From Eutreptiella sp. 'Long Island Sound 2002' (taxonomy: Eukaryota > Euglenozoa > Euglenophyceae > Eutreptiales > Eutreptiaceae), in NCBI GenBank assembly GCA_964036045.1, contig OZ038382.1:150920961-150984960 (forward strand): 64,000 bases of DNA, in the 5' to 3' direction. The position numbers were made by a program, and so were the translations under genes. Under the pieces are notes generated by a model, which was given only the letters and a program-made list of their open reading frames with translations, searched no databases and was not told the origin of the DNA. Of the stretch, positions 25,701 through 37,403 are shown piece by piece (position 1 is the first letter of the stretch; each line of letters starts with the position of its first letter).

Positions 25701-28700
25701 TTACCCGGCCTACGCACCCTACCCCCTCCTCTCCCCCCTGGTCGGCTTCGCGGACGACACCAACCTCACCGTCGCACACACCCCACACGACCCCCATGCC
25801 CCGGACCCCGGACCAACGGTCACCCAACAGGCCAACGACTTACTGGACGTGACCGTCTCCTACCTCTCCCACAACAACCTCATCGTCCACCCCACAAAGT
25901 CAGTGGCCATGATCAAGGGGTCTGCCACACCTCCCACCCTAGGGCCACAAGGGCCCCCCATGCACGTCGTGACGACCACCAGCCACCTGGGGGTAGTCCA
26001 GGCCGCCAACCCTGCGGACACCACCCTCCCTCCCAAGTTACAGTCACACCTCGCCCATCTCCCCAGATATGCGTCCCCGACCACCAAGGCCCTCTCCCTG
26101 TCCCACCAGAGCCTGGCGTACTACCTCACCGGGTTCTTGAACGCCTCCATAGGCTTCCAAGCACTCCACCTGACACACCCCACCACCGCCCTCCAGCAGG
26201 CCACACGCGCCGTGACCAAGGCATGGGCAGCACACGGGGGCTGGCCCACCTCCATACCCACCCGCGCCATCCGAGCGGCATGGCCCCACTATGGAGACGC
26301 CATAGGGGACGAGGTGAAAGCGGCCTACACCAGACACGCCGCCCTCCTCCTTCACCGCATGACCCACCACCACTCAGCGGAGGTCCGCGAGGTCACCGCC
26401 ATCCGCCTCCAAGCCGCACAACGGGCCCGCAACACATGCCCGCGCTGGGTACTCCACCAGACGTGCATGCCCACCAACATGAACACGCGCCTGTGGAACC
26501 ACCTGCAACTTCTCCTCCCATCCCGGCACCACGCCATACTCACCAACCACAAGTGCCCAGAGAAAGGGCCACTAGCGGTCCTCTGCGGGGACCTCCACCA
26601 TCACCCCTAGGGCACCATCCACACCATAGACCTTGTCGGGGCCTCCATCACCGTAGTATACGTCACCCTCCCCCAAATGCGGGTCCTGCACCACAGCGGG
26701 GCACACCACACACCCTTTCTACAGCTTCCCAAATCGCCACAATACCGCCTCTTCCACCAGTACCTCACGCAGACGGCACGAGGAGCGGGACACACTCTAC
26801 CGGGCAGCAAAGACATGCGCACAGCCTACCGAGAATTCACAAAGCAACACCCGCGACCCATCCCAGCGACACCGCCCTACGCACCCACCGGATCGAAACA
26901 CGAACCCGTCCCCCCGGTAACGGGCCCAGTTCCACCACTAACCCTGCTACTGGCCCGGAATGAAGCCAAACCCCCGCAGACCACCGTCATCCACCACGGG
27001 GCAAAATGGCGCATACCGAAACACCACATGACCGCACGAGACCTACCAAAGGTCCCCCAAGATTCCCAGAGCATGCCACGCACATGTTGGGCCTGTGACC
27101 CCGAGGCACCAACCACACCATGGCCCGTACTACACCTCATAGCACGCCACCACACCCACCCCACAACCCACCTACCACCACAGGCCTACGCATGGATAGC
27201 CCCATGGTTCCACCGCACCGACACTAACCCCACGGTAGCATGGAACCCCGACCACGCGCCCAAATGGCTCTTCACCACTACACCCACATGCCCCCGCCCC
27301 GACCCGGCAGGGGTCGCCATCCGTTACAGCATGTACGAGCCAGGCAGAACGGGCAAGCACGAGAACCCCTACTATCCGCTCCACCACTCCTGCCACACAC
27401 CGGAGCACCGAACACAAACCCTCACATGCCACGACCTAAACCCCGACACAGCCTACATCCTCCACGACATCTACTCCTACCTCACACAAGGACAGCCGGA
27501 GCAGGGACTCATAGCTCTGTCCCCCCAAGCGAAGCACATCATCTCCAAAGGAATAGGGGTGTACGCCACCCCCGTCCTGCAGCCCACAACCCCAGTAGCC
27601 AACCTCGCCACGGGCCTTGCCATATACGCCTACCTGCCCATGAACCCATGCCGCCTCCCACAACCATCACCGGCGGACCGGCTCTTCTTCACCGACGCCT
27701 CAGGCGAATCCGCCCTCACGCCCATCACCGAGGGGGCCACCCTGCAGCTAACCCACACCAGGGGACACTACCACATGGACCACCACACGGGCCACACCAC
27801 CTATGGGGCCTCTTCCCACGGGGAGCTAGGGGCCATGGCCGACGCCATCACCGAGGTCGCGGCCCACCTACCCGCCCACTCCCCGCACATCGTCCGGGTC
27901 TGGTTCGTGGTAGACGCCACTGTCGACACGCACCTGCTCCTCCGCATAGCAAGGCAACCACTTCACAAAGCAACCGCGACGAGCCTCGGCACCCAGGCAC
28001 TGCTACTCTGGAAAGCCCTACGCAGCCTTCCCCCCTACGTCCAACTCCACATCGTGAAACAAGAATCCCACAGGCACCAATACGGAAATGGTAAGGTCGA
28101 CAACCAGGCAGTACACCAGCGCACAACACGGTTACCGGCCCTCCAGATCCCTGACCTCGGCCGCAACCACACACACCTCCAACACGTGCCCCCTGTACCC
28201 GAGCCCCATCAGACCCCGGACTGGGTACCAGAGGACGCCCCCTATTCCTCCCACGACAGAGCGTACCATTACCCCAACCCCATCCAACATCTCGCCCGCG
28301 TGCTCGGCGACGCAGACAGCCGGGCGCACATCCAGGAGCTCCAGGACAGACTGCAGGTCCCCCTCTACCACTCAGCGCTCCGCCCAGCAAACGTCCCAGC
28401 CCACCTCCAAAAACGACGCATCCAGCTCCTCAGGGAGCAACTGCCATTCCTCACCAGGGTCGCCAGATGGCTCGCCCGCAAGCACATCCACGTCCCTGAC
28501 GAACACACCCGTTGCCCATGCGACCACACCACCCCGGAAGAGTGGGAACACTTCAAGAAATGCCCCCTCCATGCAGACAGGGACACCCTAGTGGGCTGGT
28601 CCCTGGCGGAAACCCTGCGACAACACGAAGGATGGCCAACCCACAGCCACGCACACCAGGCCACCGAACACCTCTTCCGGGACCCCCTGATCAAAGAAGC

Positions 28701-28938
28701 CACCATGAGAGGGGCAGTGGCACAGGCCTTGCACCGACACCTCACCAAACACACGGAAAGCCCCATGGAGGCAGCAGCACACCTCCAGCTAGAAGCAGTC
28801 CGCAGAGCAGCGGCCCAAATGGTACACCGCAAACACCTCCTGCTAACACACGCGGAACAACTCACCGACCCCACCGCCAGGGAACACATGCAGCGTCTCA
28901 TCCATTACCATGCCGTGCATGACCCAGACGTCCACTAA
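22783..28938 (+). CDS. Non-LTR retroelement pol: APE endonuclease, reverse transcriptase, RNase H, zinc finger
   Basis: One frame holds, in order, a Tudor/agenet-like stretch (GAKVQQPFRNDHTGDWIWCE, about 23,245) and an APE-type nicking endonuclease. Endonuclease motifs are LTFQEQ near 23,760, VINTHVP, IIGDMNAAP (GDMN at 24,073-24,084), SRIDVCYGD and GHSPLH. The reverse transcriptase has KTPGYDGLPAEAY, SLDVKGAF, GVPQGGAEGPF and FADD at 25,747-25,758. RNase H follows with FFTDASGE (Asp at 27,694), SHGELGAM, VVDATVD and NGKVDNQA. A CPCDHTTPEEWEHFKKC finger lies near 28,514. Inside the frame are TAA 24,619-24,621 (before QLATLL) and TAG 26,608-26,610 (before GTIHTIDLV). The conserved text runs through both. 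A local frame slip near 23,650-23,740 may have scrambled the endonuclease N-terminus. It ends at TAA 28,936, or runs on if TAA is Gln. Confidence 0.85.
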
Positions 28939-31900
28939 CCCGCTCCGCGCCCCGCACGCGCCCCCCGTCTCCATCCACAGGTCTCCAAGGCACCACCACA
29001 GCGCCCCGAGACGCGTCTCGCACCCAAGAAGCCACCCGGCACCGCCCAGTCCGGCCGAGCCCAGCCAGGGCCAACCATCCATCGACGTCGACGCGCAAGA
29101 CCCCGGCAGCCCATCCAGCCCACCCCCCCCGGACCCGGGGCACCCCCCCCTCACACCGGCCACCATCCGCGACCCCGACCTCCTCCGAGCGACCCTCCAA
29201 GACAGAGCCCCGACCACCCCCCTGGGCTGGTACCGCCTACAAGAGGACTGGACCAAGCTCACCGTCAAAGCCCTCCGGGACCTGGCCACCCCAGGCAGCG
29301 GCCTCCACGAGACCATAGTAGACCTCGTGCTCTGGCGAGCCCGCAAACACACCCGGGGCCAGCCCATCTGGATCCCCCCCATCGAGTGGGGCCAGGCACT
29401 GACGCACGACACCGGCATCAACGTCACGCGTCGAGGGACCGTACGCCTACGACGGGCCCAAGCGGAGACGGACCACCCAGCGGACCCGAACCACCCGGAG
29501 CAGTGAGAACAGGCCAGCGGGCCCAACCGCGACACCGCCCTCCGCGCCGCCGGCCTCCGCACCCCGGACGACGACCTCCCCCCCCAACCTACAGACAGTG
29601 ACCACCCCCCGCCGGAGGTCTGGGTTACAGTCCTCGAGCGCGGCCACTACTACGTGATAGCCGCTACAGCTACGTCCCCCGGCCCGCAATGGATCATCCA
29701 GGGGACAGACACCATGTTCGCCCCGGAGACCGCCCCACCAGGGGCAGTGGGGGACCCCACCACCCAGCACAGAATCCTCAGGGGTGTCCTCCAGCCATGG
29801 GGCACGCCCCCAGCCCGCGCCCTGGCCCAAATCACCTCAGGGAAGGCGGGCTACCACCTGGGATTGGCCATGCTCTGCCTAACCCACTGCATCCAGCGCC
29901 GCTGGCCACCCACGGGGACCGTGCCCTGGGTTTGGGCCATCCCCACCGCCCACACACAAGTCGAGGCAGGCCCGGACGCACGTCCGAACCCCCCCCCCAG
30001 ACCGCAGCAGTCCCTCACCTGCGGGTACCACGCCATCCACAGGGTCCTCAACCGCGCGGGTCTTAGCCCAAAGCTAGCATGCCCCCTTCCCACCACTGAC
30101 CAAGAGGTCCACCAGATACGAAAGCTCGTCTGCGAAATCCTTGCCGCGTCAGCAGAAGACGGCAAGCTTCTCCTCCAAACCGCCCAGCCTACAACTGCCC
30201 ACGCAAGCGCGCGGCAAGCGGACACATACACCGACACAGCACACCCCCCCGCACAATCCCCGCCCATGCCCCCCCCCTCTCGCTGCTCAACCGGAGACCC
30301 ACACACGCCCACCATCGCGCGCAACCCCGGGCCCCGCGACACAGGCCTCCCCCACCCGCCCGAACACCAGCACACGCCCGCCACACACCCACCCACCGGC
30401 CACCCTTCACCGCCCCCCACACTCGACAACCCACACACACCCGCTGAGGGGAGCCCTGCGCCCCGCGGCACGCCCACCCCACCCAGTGGCCCGCCCACGC
30501 CCCCCACACACACCCAAGAGGACCCAGGCCCAACCTCCCCGGCCCCTGAATGCAGCCCACGCGAACTGTTCCCTCCCGCGGACACCAACCCACACGACCT
30601 CGCACATTGCAGGACCCGGGCCCAGCCGAGCCCAGAAAGAGAAGGCCGCAGCCCCGCGCCTCCCTCCCCCGCCGCTGCCGACCAGATCGGCCCGCCGGGC
30701 CGCCAGGTCACGACCGGGCCCCCCCAGCCGCCCGCCCCCAACCTACAACCCGGGGACATGCCCTCCATCCTCCCCGCCGTGGCCGCAGCAGAAGCCGCCG
30801 CCCGCAAGCCCGCCCGCATCACAGCCCAACCCGCGTCCACCGCCCCCTCCTCATCCTCAGCCTCGTCCACCTCCTCCACCTCATCCTCCGACCCCCCCCT
30901 CCCCGCCAAACTCATCCTCAAGGCCACGGCGAAAGCCAAAGCCGCGGCCGCACGCACCGACCCCCCAACCCCCACACAGGCGACTCAGGCACCCCGGCAA
31001 CCCACCGGGACGACCCCCGACCCGACATCGGCGCCCTCACACCTCCGGACAGAGGTACTCCTCAACCTGGAACCGGACCCCAACCCCAAACCCGACCCCA
31101 AACCCAAACCGGACCCCAACCCCAAACCCGACCCCAAACCCAAGCCGGCGCCCACGCGAGCACACACAACACCGCATACGCAACGACACAAACCCACCCG
31201 ACACCACCCCCGCCCGGGCCCTCGCCCAAGCCAGGACCCCCCACCCACCGCAACCCGCGCCCCCCTCCCGCCGGCACCCACCACCACCGCAGAGACGGTC
31301 ACCCAGCACGACCCCGTCCAAGCGCTCGTCCACATCCCCGTCACCAAGCGCCCCGTCATCCATCCCCCACAAACCACCATCACCGCCGGCCAAACCGACC
31401 CAGGGACGTGGGACCCCTCAACCACCGTCACCGTCAAGCCCGGCCCCCAACCCTTCCCCCATGCCGACCACATAGTGCAGCCCCGGGGACTGCCCACGAT
31501 GCCCAACCCCCCACCCCCACAAGGGGGACCGGAAAACCCACAAGGAGTCCATTGGCCATACCCGCAACACCAACCCCACCACTACCCACACCACCACCAC
31601 CAGCGGCCCCACCACCACCACTACCAACACCACCCCCACCACTACCACTGCCCACCGCCCTACCCCACCGGGCCACAACCCCCCGTGCACGAACAGCACC
31701 AGCGGACGGGATGGCAGCCACCGAGCGCCCCACCCGCATACCCCACCTACCGCCAGGAGCCACCCCCCCCGTACCAGCCACCACCCCCGTACCAGCCGTA
31801 CCCCCCTGGCCACCATCCGATGGCCGAAGGGGCCCCATGGACGACGGGGGACCTCCCCCCCAAGGCGGCACCGCGCATGGCCCCGTACCCCCCCGGCCAC

Positions 31901-33030
31901 CATCCGATGGCCGAAGGGGCCCCATGGACGACGGGGGACCTCCCCCCCCAGGCGGCACCGCGCGAGGCCCCCCAGGGGCCGCCGATGCTTCCGGACTGGC
32001 CCGACTCGAGCGATGACGGCCGGTCCCGCAAACGGCGGCGCTCCCGCCCCCCCCCCAACGGCACACGCGCCCACGGCGCCCACACTCCCACCGCGCCTCA
32101 ACCACCCACTCGTGCTGCTCCCGCTCCCCCAGGTACCACCACGACCCCCAGGGACCCCGCTCCCGTCGCTCCCGCTCCCCCGGGCACCACCACGAGCGCC
32201 ACCGCCGCCCCATGTCCCCCTCCCCCTCCCCCCACCGGCCACCCAGCCCCCACCACCACCACTCCCGCTCCCCCCGACGCAGCCAGGCACGCCACTGCCG
32301 CCCCACGTCCACCTCCCCCTCCCCCCACACGCCCTGCCGGGCTCCCCGTTCCCCCCGCCACCCGTACCCATCCACCACCCCCAGCCCCCGCCACCATCAC
32401 TCCCGCTCCCCCGGACGCCACCGAGCGGGCCACCGCCGCCCCATGTCCACCTCCCCCTCCCGCTCCCCCCTCCGCCCGTACCCGTCCTCCACCCCCAGCC
32501 CCCGCCGCCGCTGCTCCCGCTCCCCCAGGCACCGCCACCCCGGGCACCACCGCGGGTCCACGTCCTCCCCCCGCCGCACCAGGACCACGGGCACGGACCC
32601 CTCCCCCCCACGGGCCCCCGCCTACCTCGCCTGGTGGTCTCCCCCCGCTCTGCAGGAGCTCCGCCGCTGGGTGAAGTGGGCCGGAGGAGCGGGAAGGCAC
32701 GAAGGGGTGCACATGGTGCATACCTTCGAGGAGGTGCGCACCCGCACCCCCGCAAACCCCAACGAGGCCGCCCCGGAGGCCATCATGCCGCAAGCGGCAT
32801 GGGAGGCCCTCCTCCTCGATGCGGTCCAGGGCCTCCGCCCCCCCTACACCCCCCAAGCCCTCCGCCAGTGGCTCCAGGCCACCCACCCCCAGGCCTGGGC
32901 CGCCGGCGCTCCCTCCCCACCCCGCCCCTCCCGCCACCACCACACCAGGAAGGGGCAGGACAAGGGCAAGGGAAGGGCAAGGGGCACCAAGGAGCACACA
33001 GGCAAGAGGGCACGGAAGGGCCCCAAGTGA
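28910..33030 (+). CDS. C48/Ulp1-like cysteine protease with Pro-rich, RS-rich and conserved C-terminal parts
   Basis: Frame 2 overlaps the end of pol. A helix-rich part (LHETIVDLVLWRARKHT, then IWIPPIEWG) resembles the start of Ulp1-type peptidases. After an in-frame TGA (29,504-29,506, probably a nonsense mutation) come the His in RGHYYVIAAT (29,645), an Asp in IQGTDTMF (29,708) and PQQSLTCGYHAI (Cys at 30,020). This is the His-Asp-Gln-Cys order of clan CE. Asp to Cys is about 104 residues, longer than in Ulp1. Then come Pro-rich text with KPDPKPKP repeats (about 31,070-31,150) and two copies of a PPGHHPMAEGAPWTTGDLPP unit (31,800-31,970). After a C-run near 32,050 the frame shifts to 1 and reads SRSP repeats, ending in ELRRWVKWAGGAGRHEGVHM and TGA 33,028-33,030. 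The protease call is by motif only. Confidence 0.6.
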
Positions 33031-33526
33031 GGGCAGGCACACGCAGGGACAGGGCGCCGGAAGCGACACCACATGGGGGCAGGAAACCACCCAAGAACCA
33101 GGAAGGGGCGGGAACGGGGACCAAGACACGGAGGAAAAGGGCACCACGGCAGGCACCACGACCCACACCCAGGAAGGGCACACCACGACGGGGAGACCAG
33201 CGCCGCCCCAGCCCCACCAAACACCCCAACACACACCACCGAAGCAAACATCGGACGCCATGCGGATCACACCAGCGCACGCCCACCGGCCACCGGAAAC
33301 CACACGGAGAACGGAGGGCACACCTACACGGGGAGAACGGGCCACAGCCACAGAGGAAGCCGCATGGAACGCCGCCGCACGGCGCACCACCACGCCCTCA
33401 CCGCCAGGCGACGACCCCGGCCACCACAAAGACCACCTCACAGGCACCGGAAGAGGACGAAGGCACGGCCGCGGCACCCACGACTAGGCCCCCAGGGAGG
33501 GCAATCCGGCGGACCGTCACGCGACC
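33031..33526 (+). other. Probable 3' untranslated region of the retroelement
   Basis: C/A-rich sequence between the TGA at 33,028 and the start of the phosphofructokinase homology. No poly(A) or short-repeat tail is visible, so the true 3' end of the element is not fixed. Confidence 0.4.
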
Positions 33527-34255
33527 GCACCTTGGGCTATAAGGGCCGGGCTGCGTTACCGTCGCGGTTTGACGCAGAGTATTGCTATGCACTTGGATTG
33601 ACGGCCGGGGGCTTGATCTCAGCTGGTCTCACGTCCGTGAGGGCGTCCGTCACCAACCTGTTGCGTCCAGTGGAGGAATGGCACTGCGGCGGCACGCCGA
33701 TCCCGTCCATGATGAATTTCGAGCGCCGCAAGGGGAAGTGAAAGGCTGTGATCCATCGTGAAGGCCTTGGTGCTGCTGGACGGTGCCCCCTTCAAGGCCA
33801 TCTCCCAGCGCCGTGAAGACTGGAAGTGCCAAGATTACTACCGGTGCCCCGGACCCCTGCAGTTCAGCACCGGAGAAATGGACATCCCCCTGACCCTGAA
33901 GTATGAGCTCATCCCTGCCGGCGGCACCGACCCAGACCCTCATGTCCCTGCCAGCGCAGCCGAGCTGCAGTGCAAGCCTTTCGCCACTCAAACGGCGTTC
34001 CGAAGCCACCTCCACCGTCCGACTCCTGATTTCTGTTTGTCTGCCTCGGAGAAGGAACGCCTTTCCTACACCCCGAGTACGCCTGCCTGTCTGCGAGGCC
34101 CGGTGAAGATTGAGTCCATGGGTGAGAGTCAGCGTGCACGCCCCAAGGACACCGTGATCAATCAGCAGAATTTCCCGAAGACCTACCCAACCCACCATCC
34201 CGAGCGGCACGCCCAAGCCCCCACAGCACGGACCCAGCGGGCCACCCACACCTAA
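33527..34255 (+). pseudogene. 3' fragment of pyrophosphate-dependent phosphofructokinase gene, broken
   Basis: The family (PPi:fructose-6-phosphate 1-phosphotransferase) works in cytosolic glycolysis. The fragment begins LGYKGRAALPSRFDAEYCYA and continues to PVEEWHCGGTPIPSMMNFER, matching the substrate-binding C-terminal third of long PFP/PFK proteins. A TGA at 33,739-33,741 follows KGK, and a one-base shift lies near 33,757. Frame 2 then resumes with KALVLLDGAPFKAISQR and YYRCPGPLQF, and later EKERLSYTPSTPACLRGP. The last part is more divergent and its end is uncertain. The N-terminal two thirds, including the catalytic GGDGS/MGR-type region, are absent. It looks like a retro-copied or truncated pseudogene, or exon remnants, lying directly after the retroelement. 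Confidence 0.7.
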
Positions 34256-35999
34256 CCGCACCCCCCAACCACCAGCCGGCCACACTCCGGCCCGCACTCC
34301 GCACCACGACACAGGCCAGGCTGACCTCCACTGACCCACCGCGGCACCACGCGAGACCACGGCACACCGCACCACAGCGCGCCACAGTGCAACGCACCAC
34401 AGCGCGACGCGACGCGACGCGGCACAGAGCGGCACAGCACGACACAACTGACCCTAACCTGAGGGACTAACCGAAGCCAGCCACCGCACACCCTGGAAGG
34501 CGCCGCGCCACCACGCCACACACCACCACCGCAGGCCACACACGGGGCCACAGCGCGCCAGGCGACAACGGTGGCGGACCACCCAGAAGATTACAGCCGG
34601 CACCGCAGAGGGGAAGGGACACGAACAACCCCAGCCCCCTAACCCAAAACCACAAGCAGCCGCCTGGCGCAGCCGCCCAGCCGGCAGAGCCAGGAGATAA
34701 CCCGGCAAGAAGGGGCGCCGAGCCCACCGTGTACAAAGCCCACCCGACCCATGGGGCCGGAACGCGGCCACACAGAACGCAACTGAAGACAGCAGCCCGG
34801 AAGACAACCCTGAATGCAGGCCAGTGCGTGCGCCAGCCCAGGGAAGGCAGAGGGAGGAACAGGCAAGCCCCCCCCCCCCCAAAAAAAAGGAGGGGGGAGG
34901 GGGAAAAGGCATGAAAACAGCCCACAGCCGCCGAACCGCCCGCCAACACCACCACAGGCGGCCAAGCCCCCCCCCAGAAGGCAGGGAAAAGAGGACCCCC
35001 ACAGAGGCACAGGGGGACCCGCCACCCAAAACCGGCAACAACAAGCCAGTAACAGCGGACCACGGGGAAAAGGGACACGGAAAAAAAAAAAAAAAAGAGA
35101 GCCACCAGCCCAGCCGAAAAGAAAGGGGATGGAGGGACAGGGACCACAAAGCCCGGAAAAAAAAAAGAAAAGAAAAAACCAAAGCGCAAAAAACACACCC
35201 CGACAACCCAGCCAAGAAGGGCTGGGCACAGGCGAGACCCGGGCCCAGCACACATGCCCACACCGCGCGCCGGAGCCGGAAACGGCGGGGGGCAAGCGGG
35301 GCGCCCACGAAACCACACGCGTCCCAAAAGTAGGCCGAAACCGAAGCCCAACCACGAACACCACAAACAGCCGACACTAGAGGGACAACACCACAAACCG
35401 TGCCCAAACACACCCACCGAAGACCCCAGCCAGGACTGGCGGGGTTAACAAAACCCGCACCCAACCGCCAACCGGACCCAAACACAAACGCCACACAACA
35501 GTAGGAAACCCAGTGCCCACAGCCCGGGCACTGAGGCAGCCCGTGCCATGCAGGTGACCCGGCCAAACGAGATCCGGAGCCCGGGGGTAAGGCTGCATCC
35601 TAAGGCCTGCGCTGCTTTGGGACTCGAGGCGGAGCGTGCGACACCCAAGCGCCTCGGAACCCTAGTACCAAGAACGTGCATGCACGCCCTGGGAACGGGA
35701 TACGCCAGGAAGTCCGGTGAACCCCTAGGGTTCCGCCCAAAGGAGAGGACGTGCGCAAGCACGGGGGCACACCCTCCCGGCGAGACAAGCATGTCACGCT
35801 GGCGGCGATCAGCCCTCCCGGCGTAGCCCGGGGCCGCTTTGTTTGGGGCCAACAGTCAGGTCTAGCGCGAAGTAAGCCGCCTCCCCTCTTCACGCGTGAA
35901 GCCTCTTCCTGTTCGTCACAGGGGCGACGCCAGGGGGAACCATGGGGCGCCTCTCCGCGACCGAGTGCACCTACCTACCTACCTACCTCCGCAAGGCAA
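34256..35999. other. C/A-rich spacer then mixed sequence, no gene seen
   Basis: 34,256-35,540 resembles the ACC-rich flanks of the retroelement and contains one more core word, CAGCCAGGACTGGCGGGG, near 35,425. It also has A-runs near 35,085 and 35,160 and a C-run plus A-run near 34,868. 35,560-35,900 is more balanced, with no recognisable frame. A CTAC microsatellite sits near 35,972-35,990. Confidence 0.4.
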
Positions 36000-36369
36000 A
36001 GCAATTCCTCATTATGTGACTTGTCATTTGTTTGCTTTGCATGTGTCATGACAACTTGATCTCCCATTAAATCAACGAGGGTCAACCTTTGGTGATTGTG
36101 TGTGTTGAACATGTGGTGTGCACGTGCAATGGCTGAACATGCTAAAGTTGGAGAATTGCACTTATGACCTGGTTGTTAACCTCTCATTTGCTGTCTTACT
36201 TCGTCGACCTTCGGTGAAGTCATGTCATTGGTCAAACGCGGTTGGTGATCCACCATCCCTCTCTTGTCCACATGAAGTATGTAATGGCAGAAGGATAGCT
36301 CATTTGATTTGGCAATTGGGTGTAGGGATAATCCTGAATCAATGTCGGAGAGTTTCACTTCAAGTGCAT

Positions 36370-36700
36370 GCATGCCTTCATGGGTCATGGCTAGGCGAAA
36401 GTCTCTGTCCATATGCATGCCCCCATGGGTCACGGCTAGGCTATGCGCTCGGATTGGGTTTTGGTGAGGTCAGGTTCTCCCTCCTGGGCCATGGATTGGT
36501 TAGGGTAATTCTCTTCGGCCATGAATTTGTTAGGTTATCTCTCTTCGGCCATGGATTGGTTAAGTTCTCTCTCCTGGGCATGGATGGGTGGGGGTCTCTC
36601 TCTCAGGGCATGGACTGGGGCGGGACCATCTCTCTCAAGGCCTGGATTGGGGCGGGCCCATCTCTCTTTGAGGCGGGACTATTTTTCTTTGGGATAGGAC
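36370..36700 (+). repeat. Degenerate tandem repeat, about 40 bp unit
   Basis: Units of the type CATGGATTGG followed by a pyrimidine run TCTCTCTC recur from 36,370 to 36,700, with spacing of about 40-45 bp and drifting sequence. The surroundings (36,000-37,110) show no reading frame of interest. Confidence 0.6.
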
Positions 36701-37112
36701 AATCTCACCATGTGTCAGATGTTCTCTCATTGGACACGGGATATCTCTCCATGTGCACTCTCTCTGCAGGCCGGGTCTAGGTCTCCTCATGTGGGCCGGG
36801 GCATCTTCTTACCCAAGCACTCTTGCCCAATCTCTCTCCAAGTAGCATGCATTGAATTGGTTCGGTGTCATACGAACATGCAATTAGGCAATGTTGGTTT
36901 CACATGTCCATGTGTGGATGGTCTCTAGTGCACATGACGGTTGTGACTGCCTTTGCCAGCGGGTCCCAAGCAATTAGGCACCAGGTGGTGGGACCGAGTG
37001 GCATGTCCAGGCATGTGAGGGCATGAGACATATGCTGTGTGTTGGCTTAACATTTTGTTTGTGCCTTTGGTTCGCGATACTCCAACCGCAGAAGCCCAGC
37101 AATTGGTATGTA

Positions 37113-37129
37113 AGGTAAAGGGACCAGTT
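37113..37129 (+). repeat. 5' terminal inverted repeat of pogo-like element
   Basis: AGGTAAAGGGACCAGTT directly after TA at 37,111-37,112; its exact reverse complement ends the element. Confidence 0.92.
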
Positions 37130-37403
37130 AGACACCCACTGTCGCGGCGCAGGATCGCCAGGCAAATAAAGTTATCAGGAAATGACGATTCATAATCAAA
37201 GAAACATTTTGTTGAACATTATAAAAATAATCGAGATCCATCTGGCGATCCCGTAAATCGCCAGATAATACCGCGCGAAATCGCGTAAATTAGCGCCGCA
37301 AAGTTACGTAAGCCCTAATGTCACCACGTAAAAGCAAAATGAATACTGCGCGAAATATACGATTCCGAGATTGATTTCCCTTTGTTTTTTTTCATTTTAG
37401 ATA

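Larger units (their letters stand above)
19450..33526 (+). mobile_element. Giant APE-type non-LTR retroelement with RNase H, C48-like protease and RS tail
   Basis: Coding potential can be followed on the plus strand for about 13.4 kb. In order it shows an unknown N-terminal region, a cupin-like stretch, a Tudor/agenet-like stretch, an apurinic-type endonuclease, a non-LTR reverse transcriptase, RNase H and a CCHC-type finger. A C48/Ulp1-like peptidase, a Pro-rich region, an RS-rich region and a conserved C-terminus follow. Frame changes are needed near 20,550, 21,530, 22,240, 22,670, 28,930 and 32,050. In-frame TAA/TAG occur at 21,394, 24,619 and 26,608 and could be read as Gln. One TGA (29,504) looks like real damage. 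No LTRs or integrase are present. The 5' end, poly(A) and target duplication were not found, so the outer limits are approximate. Confidence 0.8.

Noticed and set aside
28936-28938. TAA at the end of the non-LTR RNase H region as another Gln codon
   Set aside because: Beyond it frame 1 gives only Pro/Arg-rich text while frame 2 holds the real coding, so it may be a terminator or follow a frameshift; not counted.
34447-35566. Minus-strand frames rich in Phe, Val, Gly and Trp at 34.4-35.6 kb as membrane proteins
   Set aside because: They are the complement of C/A-rich sequence with A-runs; hydrophobicity follows from base composition and no homology is recognisable.
36118-36780. 220-codon plus-strand frame at 36.1-36.8 kb
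   Set aside because: It coincides with the degenerate tandem repeat, and its protein is just that repeat in translation.
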